Below, piece by piece: positions 18,993 through 27,968 of a DNA stretch of 64,000 nucleotides (position 1 is its first letter; each line of letters opens with the position of its first letter). The DNA is from Sagittula marina (lineage in GTDB: Bacteria; Pseudomonadota; Alphaproteobacteria; Rhodobacterales; Rhodobacteraceae). The notes beneath the pieces are model-generated. The model saw only the letters and a list, made by a program, of their open reading frames with translations, ran no database searches and was not told where the DNA came from. The position numbers and the translations under genes were made by a program. The stretch is from assembly GCF_014196795.1 (NCBI RefSeq), contig NZ_JACIEJ010000009.1, positions 170,849-234,848 of the forward strand, read 5' to 3'.

Positions 18993-20716
18993 GGGATCTT
19001 TACGGCACCGAAGAGCCGCCAGCGCCCATCGAAACGATCACACATGGTGACGTTGCATTGACCCTGCAGGCGGGCGCGCTGCGCCATCTCCGCGTCGGCG
19101 GCGTGGAGGTCATCCGCTCCATCGCCTTTCTTGCGCGGGACCGGGACTGGGGCACGTTGGTGGCGGACGTCGGCGTGGTGGAGCGGCGGCATGACGGGGA
19201 TGCGCTGCATCTGTCTTGGCCGCTGCGTTTCGTCAACGGCGCAGGGCGGCTGGATGTGACGGTCCACGTGACGCTGCAGGCGGATGGCTTGACGGTCACC
19301 GGCGAGGGGCGGGCGCATGGCGCATTTGAAACCAACCGTGCGGGATTCACCGTGTTGCATCCGATCGAGGGCGTCGCGGGCTGCCCCGCGCGCGTCACCC
19401 ATGCGGATGGCCGGGGCGAGGAGAGCCGCTTTCCCGAGCTGATCGAACCTTGGCAGCCCTTCATAAACATCGCGGCGCTGGAGCATGAGGCCAACGGCCT
19501 GCGCGTGCGCTGTGCCCTGTCTGGCGATACCTTCGAGATGGAAGATCAACGACAGTGGGGCGATGCATCTTTCAAGACCTACAATCGGCCGCTGGCACTG
19601 CCGTGGCCCTACGAATTGCCCGATGGGGAAGAAGTGCAGCAGGCGGTCGAGGTCAGCTGGACCGCCTGCAAGACGAAAGCGCGCCCCGTGGCGCGGCCCG
19701 CGACGCCGGCCCATGTGCCGGAATTGGCGCTGGTGCTGACGGCGCAGGACGCGCAGTGCCTTGCTGCATGGCCCGACGATCTGAACGTGGTGAAGCCGCA
19801 GCGGCTGTTGTGCCACGTGGATGCGACGCTGGGCGACGTGGCCGGACAGATGCGGGCCTTTGCCGCCGCGCAGGCTGCGGCGGTGGGCGTTGCCTTTGAC
19901 CTCGAACTCATCGGGCGGTTCGATGGCGTGCAGACCCCGGCAGAGGAGCTGTCCAATCACGCGCGCGCCATGGCGCAGAGCGGCTTCGCCCCGGTCTCGG
20001 TCTTTGGCTGCCCGTCCGTGGATCGCCAGTCGACGCCGCCGGGATCACAGTGGCCGGCGTGTCCGCCACTGGAGGAGGTCCACGCGGCCATCGCGACGGC
20101 CTTTCCGGATCTGCCGCACGGCGGGGGCATGGCGAGCCTGTTCACAGAGCTGAACCGCAAGCGGCCCCCTGTCGATATGCTCGATTTCATCAGCCACGGG
20201 TTGTGTCCGATCGTTCACGCCGCCGATGATCTGTCGGTCATGGAGACGTTGGAGGCGGTGCCGCATATCGCGCGGTCGGCGCGGGCGATTATCGGCGACC
20301 GGCCTTACCGCATCGGCCCTGCCACCATCGCCATGCGTCAGAACCCCTACGGCACGCGCACAATCCCCAATCCCGATGGGAGGCGCGTCTGCATGAGCAA
20401 TGACGACCCGCGCCATCGCGGCGCCTTTGGGGCAGCGTATGCGGTGGGGCTGCTGGCGGCGCTTGCGCCCTTCGACGTCGCGGTCTGGACGCCTGCATCG
20501 CTGTATGGCCCGCGCGGAGTGGTGGGCAATCCCGGCCCGCTGCCGACGGTGCTGCGCGCCATGTCGGCCATGGCCGGTCAGCGGCTTGTGCGGGCGGAGG
20601 TGACAGGCGGGCAGGCCATCCTTGAAACCGACCGTGTCCTGCTGAGGGCCAACCTGACGGACCGACCGATAGATGGGTTGATGCCCTTTGGCCACGACAT
20701 CCGCCAGCCCCGCTGA
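18989..20716 (+). CDS. Probable D-apionolactonase (ApnL-type protein)
   Basis: A large soluble protein of about 575 residues, beginning RDLYGTEEPP and containing IAFLARDRDWGT near residue 45. It resembles from memory the family described as D-apionate lactonase, which opens D-apionolactone to D-apionate. No signal peptide or classical hydrolase motif is evident. The proposed TTG start at 18989 overlaps the dehydrogenase stop as TTGA; no ATG lies near the start of the conserved region, and an upstream ATG at 18818 would read through the dehydrogenase in another frame. The strongest support is its place between the dehydrogenase and the regulator. Confidence 0.72.
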   Translation: MRDLYGTEEPPAPIETITHGDVALTLQAGALRHLRVGGVEVIRSIAFLARDRDWGTLVADVGVVERRHDGDALHLSWPLRFVNGAGRLDVTVHVTLQADGLTVTGEGRAHGAFETNRAGFTVLHPIEGVAGCPARVTHADGRGEESRFPELIEPWQPFINIAALEHEANGLRVRCALSGDTFEMEDQRQWGDASFKTYNRPLALPWPYELPDGEEVQQAVEVSWTACKTKARPVARPATPAHVPELALVLTAQDAQCLAAWPDDLNVVKPQRLLCHVDATLGDVAGQMRAFAAAQAAAVGVAFDLELIGRFDGVQTPAEELSNHARAMAQSGFAPVSVFGCPSVDRQSTPPGSQWPACPPLEEVHAAIATAFPDLPHGGGMASLFTELNRKRPPVDMLDFISHGLCPIVHAADDLSVMETLEAVPHIARSARAIIGDRPYRIGPATIAMRQNPYGTRTIPNPDGRRVCMSNDDPRHRGAFGAAYAVGLLAALAPFDVAVWTPASLYGPRGVVGNPGPLPTVLRAMSAMAGQRLVRAEVTGGQAILETDRVLLRANLTDRPIDGLMPFGHDIRQPR

Positions 20717-20831
20717 TCGCGACAGGGGCGCGACGCCTGTGCATTGAGCCTTGACGGGGCATAGGGTACTCGTCACCAAAGATGACCAGTCCCGCACCAC
20801 AGAGGCCGGGACCTTCAGGAGAGCCAGCGCC

Positions 20832-21578
20832 ATGGACAGTTCCGCAAAGCCCGGTCACGAAAAGATCGTCCGCCGCAAGCTCTCGGAGCAGGTGCTGGAA
20901 CGCCTGCACGAGATGATCCGCACGCATGAGCTGAAGCCCGGCGACTACATGCCGTCAGAGCGCGCGCTGATGGAACGCTTTGGTGTGGGACGCCCAGCAG
21001 TGCGCGAGGCGATGCAGTCGCTGCACAACAGCGGGCTGATCACCATCAGCCATGGCGAGCGATCGCGCGTGAACGAGTTGACGGCAGGCAGCGTGCTGAC
21101 TCAGTCGGACGAGCTGGCGCGGTTGCTGCTGGACAGCGCCCCGGCCAATCTCGACCATCTCAAACATGCGCGGCAAATGTTCGAGCTGGGCATGGTACGC
21201 GTCGCTGCCGAGACCGCCACCGAGGCCGACGTGGCGGACCTGCGCGCCCTGATCGAGCGGCAACGCAACATGCTGGGCGATGCCACGGCCTTTATCGCCA
21301 CAGACATGGCATTTCACCGCAAGCTGGCAGAACTGGCGAACAACCCGATCATCCTGTCGGTGTCCGACGCCATGCTGGGCTGGCTGTTCGAATATCACGT
21401 CAGCCTGCTGCACCGCTCGGGCAGCGAGGACGTGACGCTGGCAGAACACGCCAAGATCGTCGATCACATCGAGTCCCACGACGTCGCGGGCGCCACCGAG
21501 GAAATGCGCCGGCACCTCGAACGGTCTCGCGTGTCGTTTGAGCCGCACGGCAGTCCGGAGGATCACTCCGACGCCTGA
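20832..21578 (+). CDS. GntR/FadR-type regulator (NanR-like)
   Basis: A 248-residue transcriptional regulator with an N-terminal GntR winged helix (residues about 10-80, including MPSERALMERFGVGRPAVREAM) and a C-terminal FCD ligand domain with the metal-binding D-x-x-x-H pattern in ATDMAFHRKLAE. The sequence around VRRKLSEQVLERLHEMI and NGERSRV-like SHGERSRV recalls E. coli NanR. The ATG at 20832 follows CAGGAG. It is likely the repressor of the apiose locus. Its 3' end overlaps the convergent kinase gene by 16 bases. Confidence 0.88.
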   Translation: MDSSAKPGHEKIVRRKLSEQVLERLHEMIRTHELKPGDYMPSERALMERFGVGRPAVREAMQSLHNSGLITISHGERSRVNELTAGSVLTQSDELARLLLDSAPANLDHLKHARQMFELGMVRVAAETATEADVADLRALIERQRNMLGDATAFIATDMAFHRKLAELANNPIILSVSDAMLGWLFEYHVSLLHRSGSEDVTLAEHAKIVDHIESHDVAGATEEMRRHLERSRVSFEPHGSPEDHSDA

Positions 21579-22927
21579 CGCGGCCCCCCGCCGTCGCGAA
21601 TCCAGCCGAAGAAATCTTCGCTGCCCATCTGGCCCCCCTTCAGCGCGATCTGCAGACCGTCGTGGGCGCTGCCGCCGTGGCCAATGCACAACGCTGCGCC
21701 GGGGATGGTGGGGGCGAGGGCCTCAAGGGCCTCAAGCCCCAGGGCGCGCATCCCATGGCCCGATGTGTCACCGCCGGAGATAACTGCGCGTCGGATGCCC
21801 GTTGCGCGCAGCACACCGTCCAGCACACGGCCAAGCGCTTGGCCGATGCGCGCGTTTGCGGTGTCTGAGGACAGCTCAGATGTCGCGAGGGCCGCGCGAA
21901 AGGTGGCCACGCGCGGGTCGTCCGGCCCCTCGGCGGAGGTGACGAGAGGGCTGTGCCCCTGAGCGGCGGCCTGCGTGGCGGCGGCGATGCAGCGGTCGAT
22001 CTCGGCTTCCTGCGCGGCGGCGTCCCCCAGCACGGAGACCGTGTTGAAACCGATCACGGCAAAGCCGTTTGCCGCCGACCAGGCCAGTTGCTGCGCGGTA
22101 GAGGGTGAGACGGACCCGGAAACGGCGGCGATTTGCGAGACTGCGCCAGCGCCCTGCACGGATGGGGCGGGGGCGATCTCGCCGCTGCGCTGCCAGTGCC
22201 GCACCAGTGCGTATTCCACTCCCTGCGATCCGACAGCCACCCTCAGGCGCGCTCGGTTTTCCCAGATCAGGCGACCCACGGCCTCTTCGCTGGCGGGGTC
22301 CATGCTGTCGAGGGACAGGATGCGCGCGCCAGCGTCCAGATGCGATTGCAGCGCGCTGGCGCCGGCATCGGACCAGAGCGATTCAAGGTCGATGAGCGCA
22401 GAGGGCAGGTCGGTCTGTCTGGCGAGGTGGCGCAACAGGTCGGCTTCCTGCATCGGGGTGACCGGATGACGAGACATCACCGGGTGGCGATCAAGCCGGA
22501 ACACACCGTCAAAGGTCCCCGCGAAGAGATGCCCAAACGCCTGATAGCGCCTCATCTGGGGCGCGGCGACCACCATGGGCACGGCGTCCGATGCGCGCTG
22601 CTGCAAACACAGGTCGATGGCCGTGCCGATATTGCCGCTGTGCGGTGCGGAATCGAAGGTGGAGCACACCTTGTAATGCAGGATCTCGGCCCCTTTGCGA
22701 TCCAGCCAAGCCAGCGGATCGGGCAGGCTGGCGCGCATCTGGTCGGGTGTCTCGGTCCGGGCGGTGGTGGCGATGCCAACCGCATCCGCATCGGCAAAGC
22801 GCGCGGCCATCGCGTCCGTTGGCACGCCAGAAAACAACACCGCGCGCAGACCGGCAAAGGCCAGCACCTCCATCACTGCGGCTGAGCCCGTGAAATCATC
22901 CCCCAGCCAAGCCAGTCGTGGCGCCAT
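21563..22927 (-). CDS. DUF1537 four-carbon acid sugar kinase family, probable 3-oxo-isoapionate kinase
   Basis: A 454-residue ATP-dependent kinase of the DUF1537 family, whose known members phosphorylate sugar acids such as threonate, erythronate and 3-oxo-isoapionate. The N-terminal LGDDFTGS at residues 8-15 is the substrate-domain signature. The C-terminal nucleotide domain has ISGGDTSGHG and GGQMGSEDFF. Beside a RuBisCO-like protein and an oxidoisomerase, the likely reaction is phosphorylation of 3-oxo-isoapionate to its 4-phosphate (OiaK role). It is transcribed divergently from the oxidoisomerase gene and convergently with the regulator. Confidence 0.84.
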   Translation of the reverse strand: MAPRLAWLGDDFTGSAAVMEVLAFAGLRAVLFSGVPTDAMAARFADADAVGIATTARTETPDQMRASLPDPLAWLDRKGAEILHYKVCSTFDSAPHSGNIGTAIDLCLQQRASDAVPMVVAAPQMRRYQAFGHLFAGTFDGVFRLDRHPVMSRHPVTPMQEADLLRHLARQTDLPSALIDLESLWSDAGASALQSHLDAGARILSLDSMDPASEEAVGRLIWENRARLRVAVGSQGVEYALVRHWQRSGEIAPAPSVQGAGAVSQIAAVSGSVSPSTAQQLAWSAANGFAVIGFNTVSVLGDAAAQEAEIDRCIAAATQAAAQGHSPLVTSAEGPDDPRVATFRAALATSELSSDTANARIGQALGRVLDGVLRATGIRRAVISGGDTSGHGMRALGLEALEALAPTIPGAALCIGHGGSAHDGLQIALKGGQMGSEDFFGWIRDGGGPRQASE

Positions 22928-22953
22928 GGTCTTCCTCCTGCGTCCTTGTGGAC

Positions 22954-23002
22954 ACCTGTTGACATTACTTCATGCATATTATCTGATCATACCAGTTAAA
23001 CA
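22954..23002 (+). promoter_or_regulatory. Promoter and operator-like repeats between kinase and oxidoisomerase genes
   Basis: On the plus strand TTGACA (22959-22964) and TCTGAT (22982-22987) form a -35/-10 pair with a 17-base spacer. ATCATACCAGTTAAACA (22986-23002) overlaps the -10 end and probable start site, and ACCTGTTGACA (22954-22964) covers the -35. Both words recur at 13583-13599. A repressor sitting on them would block initiation; the regulator at 20832-21578 is the obvious candidate, which is inference. Confidence 0.5.
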
Positions 23003-23024
23003 ACCCCACCGGAGGAGAACCAAA

Positions 23025-23852
23025 ATGACCAAAGTCGCGCTTTTCGGGGCAGGCGGCAAAATGGGGGTCCGCCTGTCGCGCAATCTTGCGAAGACGGATT
23101 TCGATGTCAGCCATATTGAGATCAGTGAACCTGGAAAGGCGCGTCTGAAGGCCGAAGTCGGCGTCGATGCCGTCGACGCGGCAAGTGGTCTGGAGGGGGC
23201 CGAGGTTGTCATCCTTGCCGTACCGGACACGGTGATCGGCAAGGTCGCGGCTTCGGTCGTGCCGCAGGTCGCGCCGGGCACGGTGATTGTGATCCTTGAT
23301 GCGGCGGCGCCCTTCGCCGGGCACCTGCCAGAGCGCGATGACATCACCTATTTCGTGACGCATCCCTGCCATCCGCCGATCTTCAACAACGAAAGCACGG
23401 AGGCCGGGCGCAACGACCACTTTGGCGGTGTCGCCGCGCAGCAGGGCGTGGTGAACGCGCTTATGCAGGGGCCGGAAGAGCACTACGCGCTGGGAGAGAC
23501 CGTTGCGAAAGCCATCTATGCCCCGGTCGCGCGCAGCTATCGCGTAACGGTGGAACAGATGGCCCTGCTGGAACCGGGTCTATCGGAAACTGTCTGCGCC
23601 TCGCTGCTGATGGTGATGCGGGAGGCCATGGACGAGGTCGTGGCGCGTGGTGTCAGCTATGACTGCGCCCGCGATTTCCTGCTGGGGCATATGAACATCC
23701 TCGGCGCGGTGATCTTTGACGAGATCGACGGCCAGTTCTCCGACGCGTGCAACAAGGCGATTGAGTTCGGCAAGCCCGCGCTGATGCGCGACGACTGGAA
23801 AGGCGTGTTTGAAATGGACGAAATCGCCGCCAGCATTCAACGCATCACCTGA
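23025..23852 (+). CDS. Probable D-apionate oxidoisomerase (6-phosphogluconate/ketol-acid reductoisomerase-like)
   Basis: A 275-residue NAD-binding protein with Rossmann motif GAGGKMG at residues 8-14 and a second conserved segment THPCHPPIFNNE, followed by an all-helical C-terminal domain. This layout matches the ApnO family, which oxidises and rearranges D-apionate to 3-oxo-isoapionate in the RuBisCO-like-protein route. The ATG at 23025 follows GGAGGAG; longer upstream in-frame coding overlaps the kinase promoter and is rejected. A terminator follows. The reaction is assigned by family memory plus the complete pathway context. Confidence 0.78.
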   Translation: MTKVALFGAGGKMGVRLSRNLAKTDFDVSHIEISEPGKARLKAEVGVDAVDAASGLEGAEVVILAVPDTVIGKVAASVVPQVAPGTVIVILDAAAPFAGHLPERDDITYFVTHPCHPPIFNNESTEAGRNDHFGGVAAQQGVVNALMQGPEEHYALGETVAKAIYAPVARSYRVTVEQMALLEPGLSETVCASLLMVMREAMDEVVARGVSYDCARDFLLGHMNILGAVIFDEIDGQFSDACNKAIEFGKPALMRDDWKGVFEMDEIAASIQRIT

Positions 23853-23875
23853 ATCGAGGCGTTCGCCTGGCATGG

Positions 23876-23907
23876 ATGCGGCGCCTTGCAAAAGGCGTCG
23901 CATTTTT
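23876..23907 (+). terminator. Rho-independent terminator after the oxidoisomerase gene
   Basis: ATGCGGCGCCTT and AAGGCGTCGCAT form a 12-bp stem with one mismatch, a GCAA tetraloop and a TTTTT tail. It ends the apiose locus on the plus strand. Confidence 0.88.
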
Positions 23908-24185
23908 GCGGATCATCGCTGTGGTTTTTCTGACTTCCTGAATACGGCGAAGCGCGTCGGGGTGAACCCCAGAATTGCGCATTGCACTCATCCTTGGGCC
24001 AGTGAGACAGCGCCAAAACATGCGCCAAGCGATACATCCCATATGGTTGGGGAGGGACTGAGGCCGATGGCTCGTGCGCACGTCGGTTCGGGTGCTCTCA
24101 CGACCGTGACAGGGGCATAGGGAACATATTCCTCCCCCAGGCAGAGGGTCTCATAGTCAAACGAATGACGAAAGGAGCGCTCATC
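23908..24185. other. Intergenic region upstream of the broken aldehyde dehydrogenase
   Basis: No gene is recognisable here. GAAAGGAG at about 24169-24176 would serve as ribosome-binding site for the ATG at 24186. Confidence 0.35.
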
Positions 24186-25569
24186 ATGAGCCGGCAACCA
24201 CTCAAAACCGTGAACCCGGCCACCGAAGCCGATTTGAACAGCTATCCTCTCATGTTCGAGGATGACATCGCTCGCAGCACTGGAAAAGTGTCACACGGCC
24301 TTTTCTGCGCGGAAGCTGAAGACGCTGGACGAGCGGGCACAGACCATCGCGCGCATCGGCGAAGAGCTGACCGCGCGCAAGGAGGAGTTCGCGCAGTAGA
24401 TGACCTCCGAGGTGGGCAAGCTGTTGTCTGACAGCCGCGACGAGATTGACCTGTGTGCCGGGATTTGCGCCTACACCGCCAATCAGGGCCCCCAGGTTCG
24501 GGCCGATGAGGAACGCGCCCTGCAGGATGGCCGAAAAGGCATTGTCACATATTCGCCGACCAGCGTGATCTCCGGCATCCAGCGTTGGAATTTCCCGATG
24601 TATCAGGCGGTGCACTATTCCATCGCGAAACTGACGGCCAGCAATGGTGTCCTGCTGAAGCACGCGGAGAACTGCACTGACAGCGGCCTTATGCTGCGGG
24701 ATATCTACGAAGCTGCTGGCCTGCCCAAGGATCTTTTCACCGTCATGACCATTGATCATGATCAGTCGGACAAGTTGATCGCGCATGACCTGGTGCGGGG
24801 TGTGACCCTGACCGGCAGCGCAAAAGCTGGCAGCGTTGTCGCCAAGACGGCGGGCGAGCACCTCAAGAAAACCGTTCTGGAGCTGGGGTCGAACGATGCC
24901 TATCTCGTGCTTGAAGATGCGGGCCTTGATCTGGCGATCAAGACATTTGCGGCCGGGCGCCTCTATGACAATGGCGAGACATGCGTGGACGCCAAGCGGC
25001 TCGTCGTCGCCGACAAGGTCCATGACCAGTTTGTTGAAGGTTTCGTAAAGACCATGTCGGATATCATTCTGGGGGATCCGACGAAGGAAGACACAGGCTT
25101 GGGCCCGATGGCACGGTCCGATCTGCGCGAAACCCTACATCAGCAGGTGCGCGACAGTGTGGAAGCCGGTGCAAAGATTGCGACGGGCGGCGAGATGCCG
25201 GACGGTAAAGGATATTACTATCCTTCGACTGTTTTTACCGACGTGAAACCGGGTCAGCCTGCCTATGACGAAGAGCTGTTTGGCCCCGTGGCCTCTGTCA
25301 TTCGGGCAAAGGATGACGAAGACGCGATGCGGATCGCCAACGACAGCCGTTTAGGACTGGGCGGCGGCATCTTCTCGAAAGATGAAAAGCATGCGGTCGA
25401 GCTGGCGAAGACGTACTTTGACACCGGGATGGTGTTCATCAACCACTTCAACCTCGCCACGCCCGAAATGCCCTTTGGCGGTGTGAAAGACAGCGGATCT
25501 GGCCGCGAACACGGCGGGTTCGGGATGCATGAACTCGTCAATGCCAAAGCAATCGCACTGGCGGCGTAA
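24186..25569 (+). pseudogene. Aldehyde dehydrogenase (succinate-semialdehyde dehydrogenase-like), frameshifted with a stop codon
   Basis: The reading starts at ATG 24186 as MSRQPLKTVNPATEADL, a usual beginning for NAD(P)-aldehyde dehydrogenases. It loses frame near 24295, where the continuation AFSARKLKTLDERAQTI is in another frame. That frame then meets TAG at 24397-24399, where the family has EFA-x-x-MTSEVGK. From ATG 24400 a frame of 389 codons is open and keeps WNFPMYQAV, the ELGSNDAYLVLEDA segment, the catalytic cysteine in NGETCVDAKR, and EMPFGGVKDSG. So about 70 N-terminal residues are disconnected. Reinitiation at 24400 would yield a protein lacking part of the nucleotide domain. It may be a recent pseudogene. 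Confidence 0.8.
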
Positions 25570-25580
25570 GCGATTGATAA

Positions 25581-25613
25581 TAAAGGCGCACTCGTCTGCG
25601 GTGCGCCCTTATT
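25581..25613. terminator. Bidirectional terminator between aldehyde dehydrogenase remnant and kdgK
   Basis: AAAGGCGCAC and GTGCGCCCTT form a stem of about 9 bp with a 9-nt loop between two convergent genes. A-rich and T-rich flanks make it usable in both directions. Confidence 0.7.
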
Positions 25614-26519
25614 TCAGGCGATTTCCTTCATCGGCATCAACGCGCCACGGTGCATAACCACCTTGCTGGCAACAGTGTGACCGGCAGCAACGGCGTCGGG
25701 GAGGGGGCTGCCAGTGGCAATCGCCGCGAGGCATGCTCCGTTGAAGCTGTCTCCTGCGCCAGTTGTGTCAACGGGCGTCACCCGCGCAAGCTCCCCTGTT
25801 TCAAACGATTGGCCCTCGTGTCGGGCGAGGATCGCGCCGCCGCCGTTTTTTACGATGACCGTATCCGCGCCGAGCGCGGCGTAGCGCGCCAGTGTGGCCG
25901 CGGGGGTCGCATCGCCGAAGCAGGCCTTTTCGTCGTCGAAGCTGGGCAAGAGGATCGTCGCGGCACGTGCGGCCTGGGTGAGGATCTCCGCTGCCGTGTC
26001 GGGGTCTTCCCAGAGCGCCGGGCGGATGTTGGGATCGAGCGAGACGGTTACACCTTCGGCCCGGCGCCGTGTCATGACTTCAATCAGCCGCCGCCGCCCT
26101 TCAGGCGGCAGGATCGCCAAGGTTATGCCCGAAACGTGGATCACCTGCGCCTCGCGCGTCATGGTTTCGAGCTGTTCCAGATCGTCCGCCAAGGTTCGCG
26201 CAGCGGATGCGCTGCGCCAGTAGGCAAAGCTGCGCTCCCCCTCGACCAGAGAAATCGCATACAGCCCGACAGAGCGCGTCGGATGCGTCTGGATGCGGTC
26301 CACCTCGATCCCGTTTTCTTGCAAAAAGGCAGGTACACGCGCCGAAAACGGGTCGCGCCCGATGCACGTGCCGTAGGCCACCTGCCAGCTATCGGGCAGA
26401 CAGGCACGGGCGTACCATGCCGTGTTCAGCGTATCGCCCGCGATGCCCATCCGCCACAGGTCATCGCCAGCGCCGGACAGTTCCAACATGCATTCCCCAA
26501 TGGACAAGAAGCGGCTCAT
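25614..26519 (-). CDS. kdgK: 2-keto-3-deoxygluconate kinase (PfkB family)
   Basis: KdgK phosphorylates 2-keto-3-deoxygluconate to KDPG, the entry to the Entner-Doudoroff aldolase step. The 301-residue protein is a PfkB/ribokinase-type kinase, with IGECMLELSG at the N-terminus, a GDTLNTAWY substrate-site segment near residue 28, and the C-terminal anion-hole motif DTTGAGDSFNGA with the catalytic Asp. Its ATG overlaps the uxuB stop by four bases. It follows mannonate dehydratase and fructuronate reductase genes, whose pathway produces its substrate. Confidence 0.9.
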   Translation of the reverse strand: MSRFLSIGECMLELSGAGDDLWRMGIAGDTLNTAWYARACLPDSWQVAYGTCIGRDPFSARVPAFLQENGIEVDRIQTHPTRSVGLYAISLVEGERSFAYWRSASAARTLADDLEQLETMTREAQVIHVSGITLAILPPEGRRRLIEVMTRRRAEGVTVSLDPNIRPALWEDPDTAAEILTQAARAATILLPSFDDEKACFGDATPAATLARYAALGADTVIVKNGGGAILARHEGQSFETGELARVTPVDTTGAGDSFNGACLAAIATGSPLPDAVAAGHTVASKVVMHRGALMPMKEIA

Positions 26520-27967
26520 GAGGCCTCGCGCGCAATGACGTCGGTCATGGGGTCAAACAACATCTCGGCAAGAATGCCTTCGACGATCGTCCAGAAATCC
26601 ATGTCCGAACACAGGCTCGCCGGGACAAAGGGCGCGCCACGCAGGGCGGATACGATGTCATCCGCCTCCTTGCCCTCGGCCATTTGGCGCAATGCGTCGG
26701 CACGCGGGTCGCGCAATTCGTAGGGGGCGCAGTCGTGGGTCGCCATTGACACGTGCCGTGCCCAAGCGGCCGTGGCAAAGGCAAAGGGGCGAATGTCGAC
26801 GCTGCGGGTTCGGGCATCGTCGACCGCAGCGAAGATGCGTTGCGGCATCTTTTCGGACCCGTCCATGGCAATCTGAAAGGTCTCATGCGCAATGCCGGGG
26901 TTTTCGAACCGCGCCGCCAGCGCTGCCGCATAGGCATCGAGGTCGATACCCGGGATCGGGGGCAGGGTTGCTGCTGCGGCGGCCAGATGCCTGCGCACTA
27001 GGTTGGCCAAAGGCGCGTGGGACATCACGTCACGCACCAGCGGCAGCCCGGCATGGAAGCCGGCATAGGCCAGCATGGAATGCGCGCCGTTCAGCATCCG
27101 TAACTTCATCGCCTCGAAAGCCGGAACATCCTCGGTGAAGATCACGCCAGCGGCTTCCCACGCCGGACGCCCCTGCGGGAAATTGTCCTCGATGACCCAT
27201 TGCACGAAACGCTCGGTCTCGATGGCGGCGTGATCTTCGGTGCCGGTGAGGGCCTGCGCTTCTGCCAGGGTGGCGGCGGTCGCGGCGGGGGTGATGCGGT
27301 CCACCATGGTCGAGGGGAAGGCCACGGTTTCGGCAATCCAGTCCGACAGCGCCGGGTCGATCCTGCAAGCGAAATCCACCACGGCCCCGCGCAACAAGGT
27401 GCCGTTTTCCGGCAGGTTGTCGCAGCACAGGACGGTGAACGGCGCAATCCCGGCGGTGTGGCGGCGGCGCAGCGCTTCGGTCAGGAGGCCCAGCACGCCC
27501 TGAGGTGCCTGCGGGTTGGCAAGATCGGCGGCTACGGCGGGGTGTTCTGGATCGCAGCCGACTGTGGCGCGGTTCAGGCCATAGGCCTTCTCGGTCACTG
27601 TCAGCGACACGATCCTGGTCCCTTCGGCGGCCATGGCCTGCAAGGTGGGCTCCGGGTTGCCGGCAGAGCAGATGGCATCGGCGATGGCGCCGATCACGCG
27701 TGCATTCGTGCCTTCGGCGCCTTTTTCGATCAGCGTATAGAGGCCGTTTTGCGGCGCCAGATCTTCGGAGGCTTTGGGAGAACGCAGCGACACGCCAAGG
27801 ATGCGCCAATCGCCGCCCTCCGCGCTCATTGCCAGATCGGTGAGCGCCGCCTGATGCGCCTTGTGAAACGCGCCGAGGCCAAGGTGAACGATCCCGACGC
27901 CATGCGCGGCGGGGTCATATCCGGGGCGAAGGGCAGCGGGCACCTGTTCAAGGGTTGTCAGACGCAT
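26516..27967 (-). CDS. uxuB: Mannitol dehydrogenase family, probable D-fructuronate reductase UxuB
   Basis: A 483-residue NAD-dependent polyol/sugar-acid dehydrogenase. The N-terminal Rossmann segment reads VHLGLGAFHKAHQA; FTVLCCDNLPENG and a C-terminal domain with the catalytic Lys region KLRMLNGAHS are characteristic of the mannitol dehydrogenase/UxuB family. In the uronate pathway it reduces D-fructuronate to D-mannonate, the substrate of UxuA next door. The gene begins one base past the uxuA stop and overlaps kdgK, so the three are one transcript. A mannitol-type substrate is possible by family alone; the context favours fructuronate. Confidence 0.88.
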   Translation of the reverse strand: MRLTTLEQVPAALRPGYDPAAHGVGIVHLGLGAFHKAHQAALTDLAMSAEGGDWRILGVSLRSPKASEDLAPQNGLYTLIEKGAEGTNARVIGAIADAICSAGNPEPTLQAMAAEGTRIVSLTVTEKAYGLNRATVGCDPEHPAVAADLANPQAPQGVLGLLTEALRRRHTAGIAPFTVLCCDNLPENGTLLRGAVVDFACRIDPALSDWIAETVAFPSTMVDRITPAATAATLAEAQALTGTEDHAAIETERFVQWVIEDNFPQGRPAWEAAGVIFTEDVPAFEAMKLRMLNGAHSMLAYAGFHAGLPLVRDVMSHAPLANLVRRHLAAAAATLPPIPGIDLDAYAAALAARFENPGIAHETFQIAMDGSEKMPQRIFAAVDDARTRSVDIRPFAFATAAWARHVSMATHDCAPYELRDPRADALRQMAEGKEADDIVSALRGAPFVPASLCSDMDFWTIVEGILAEMLFDPMTDVIAREAS

Positions 27968-27968
27968 C

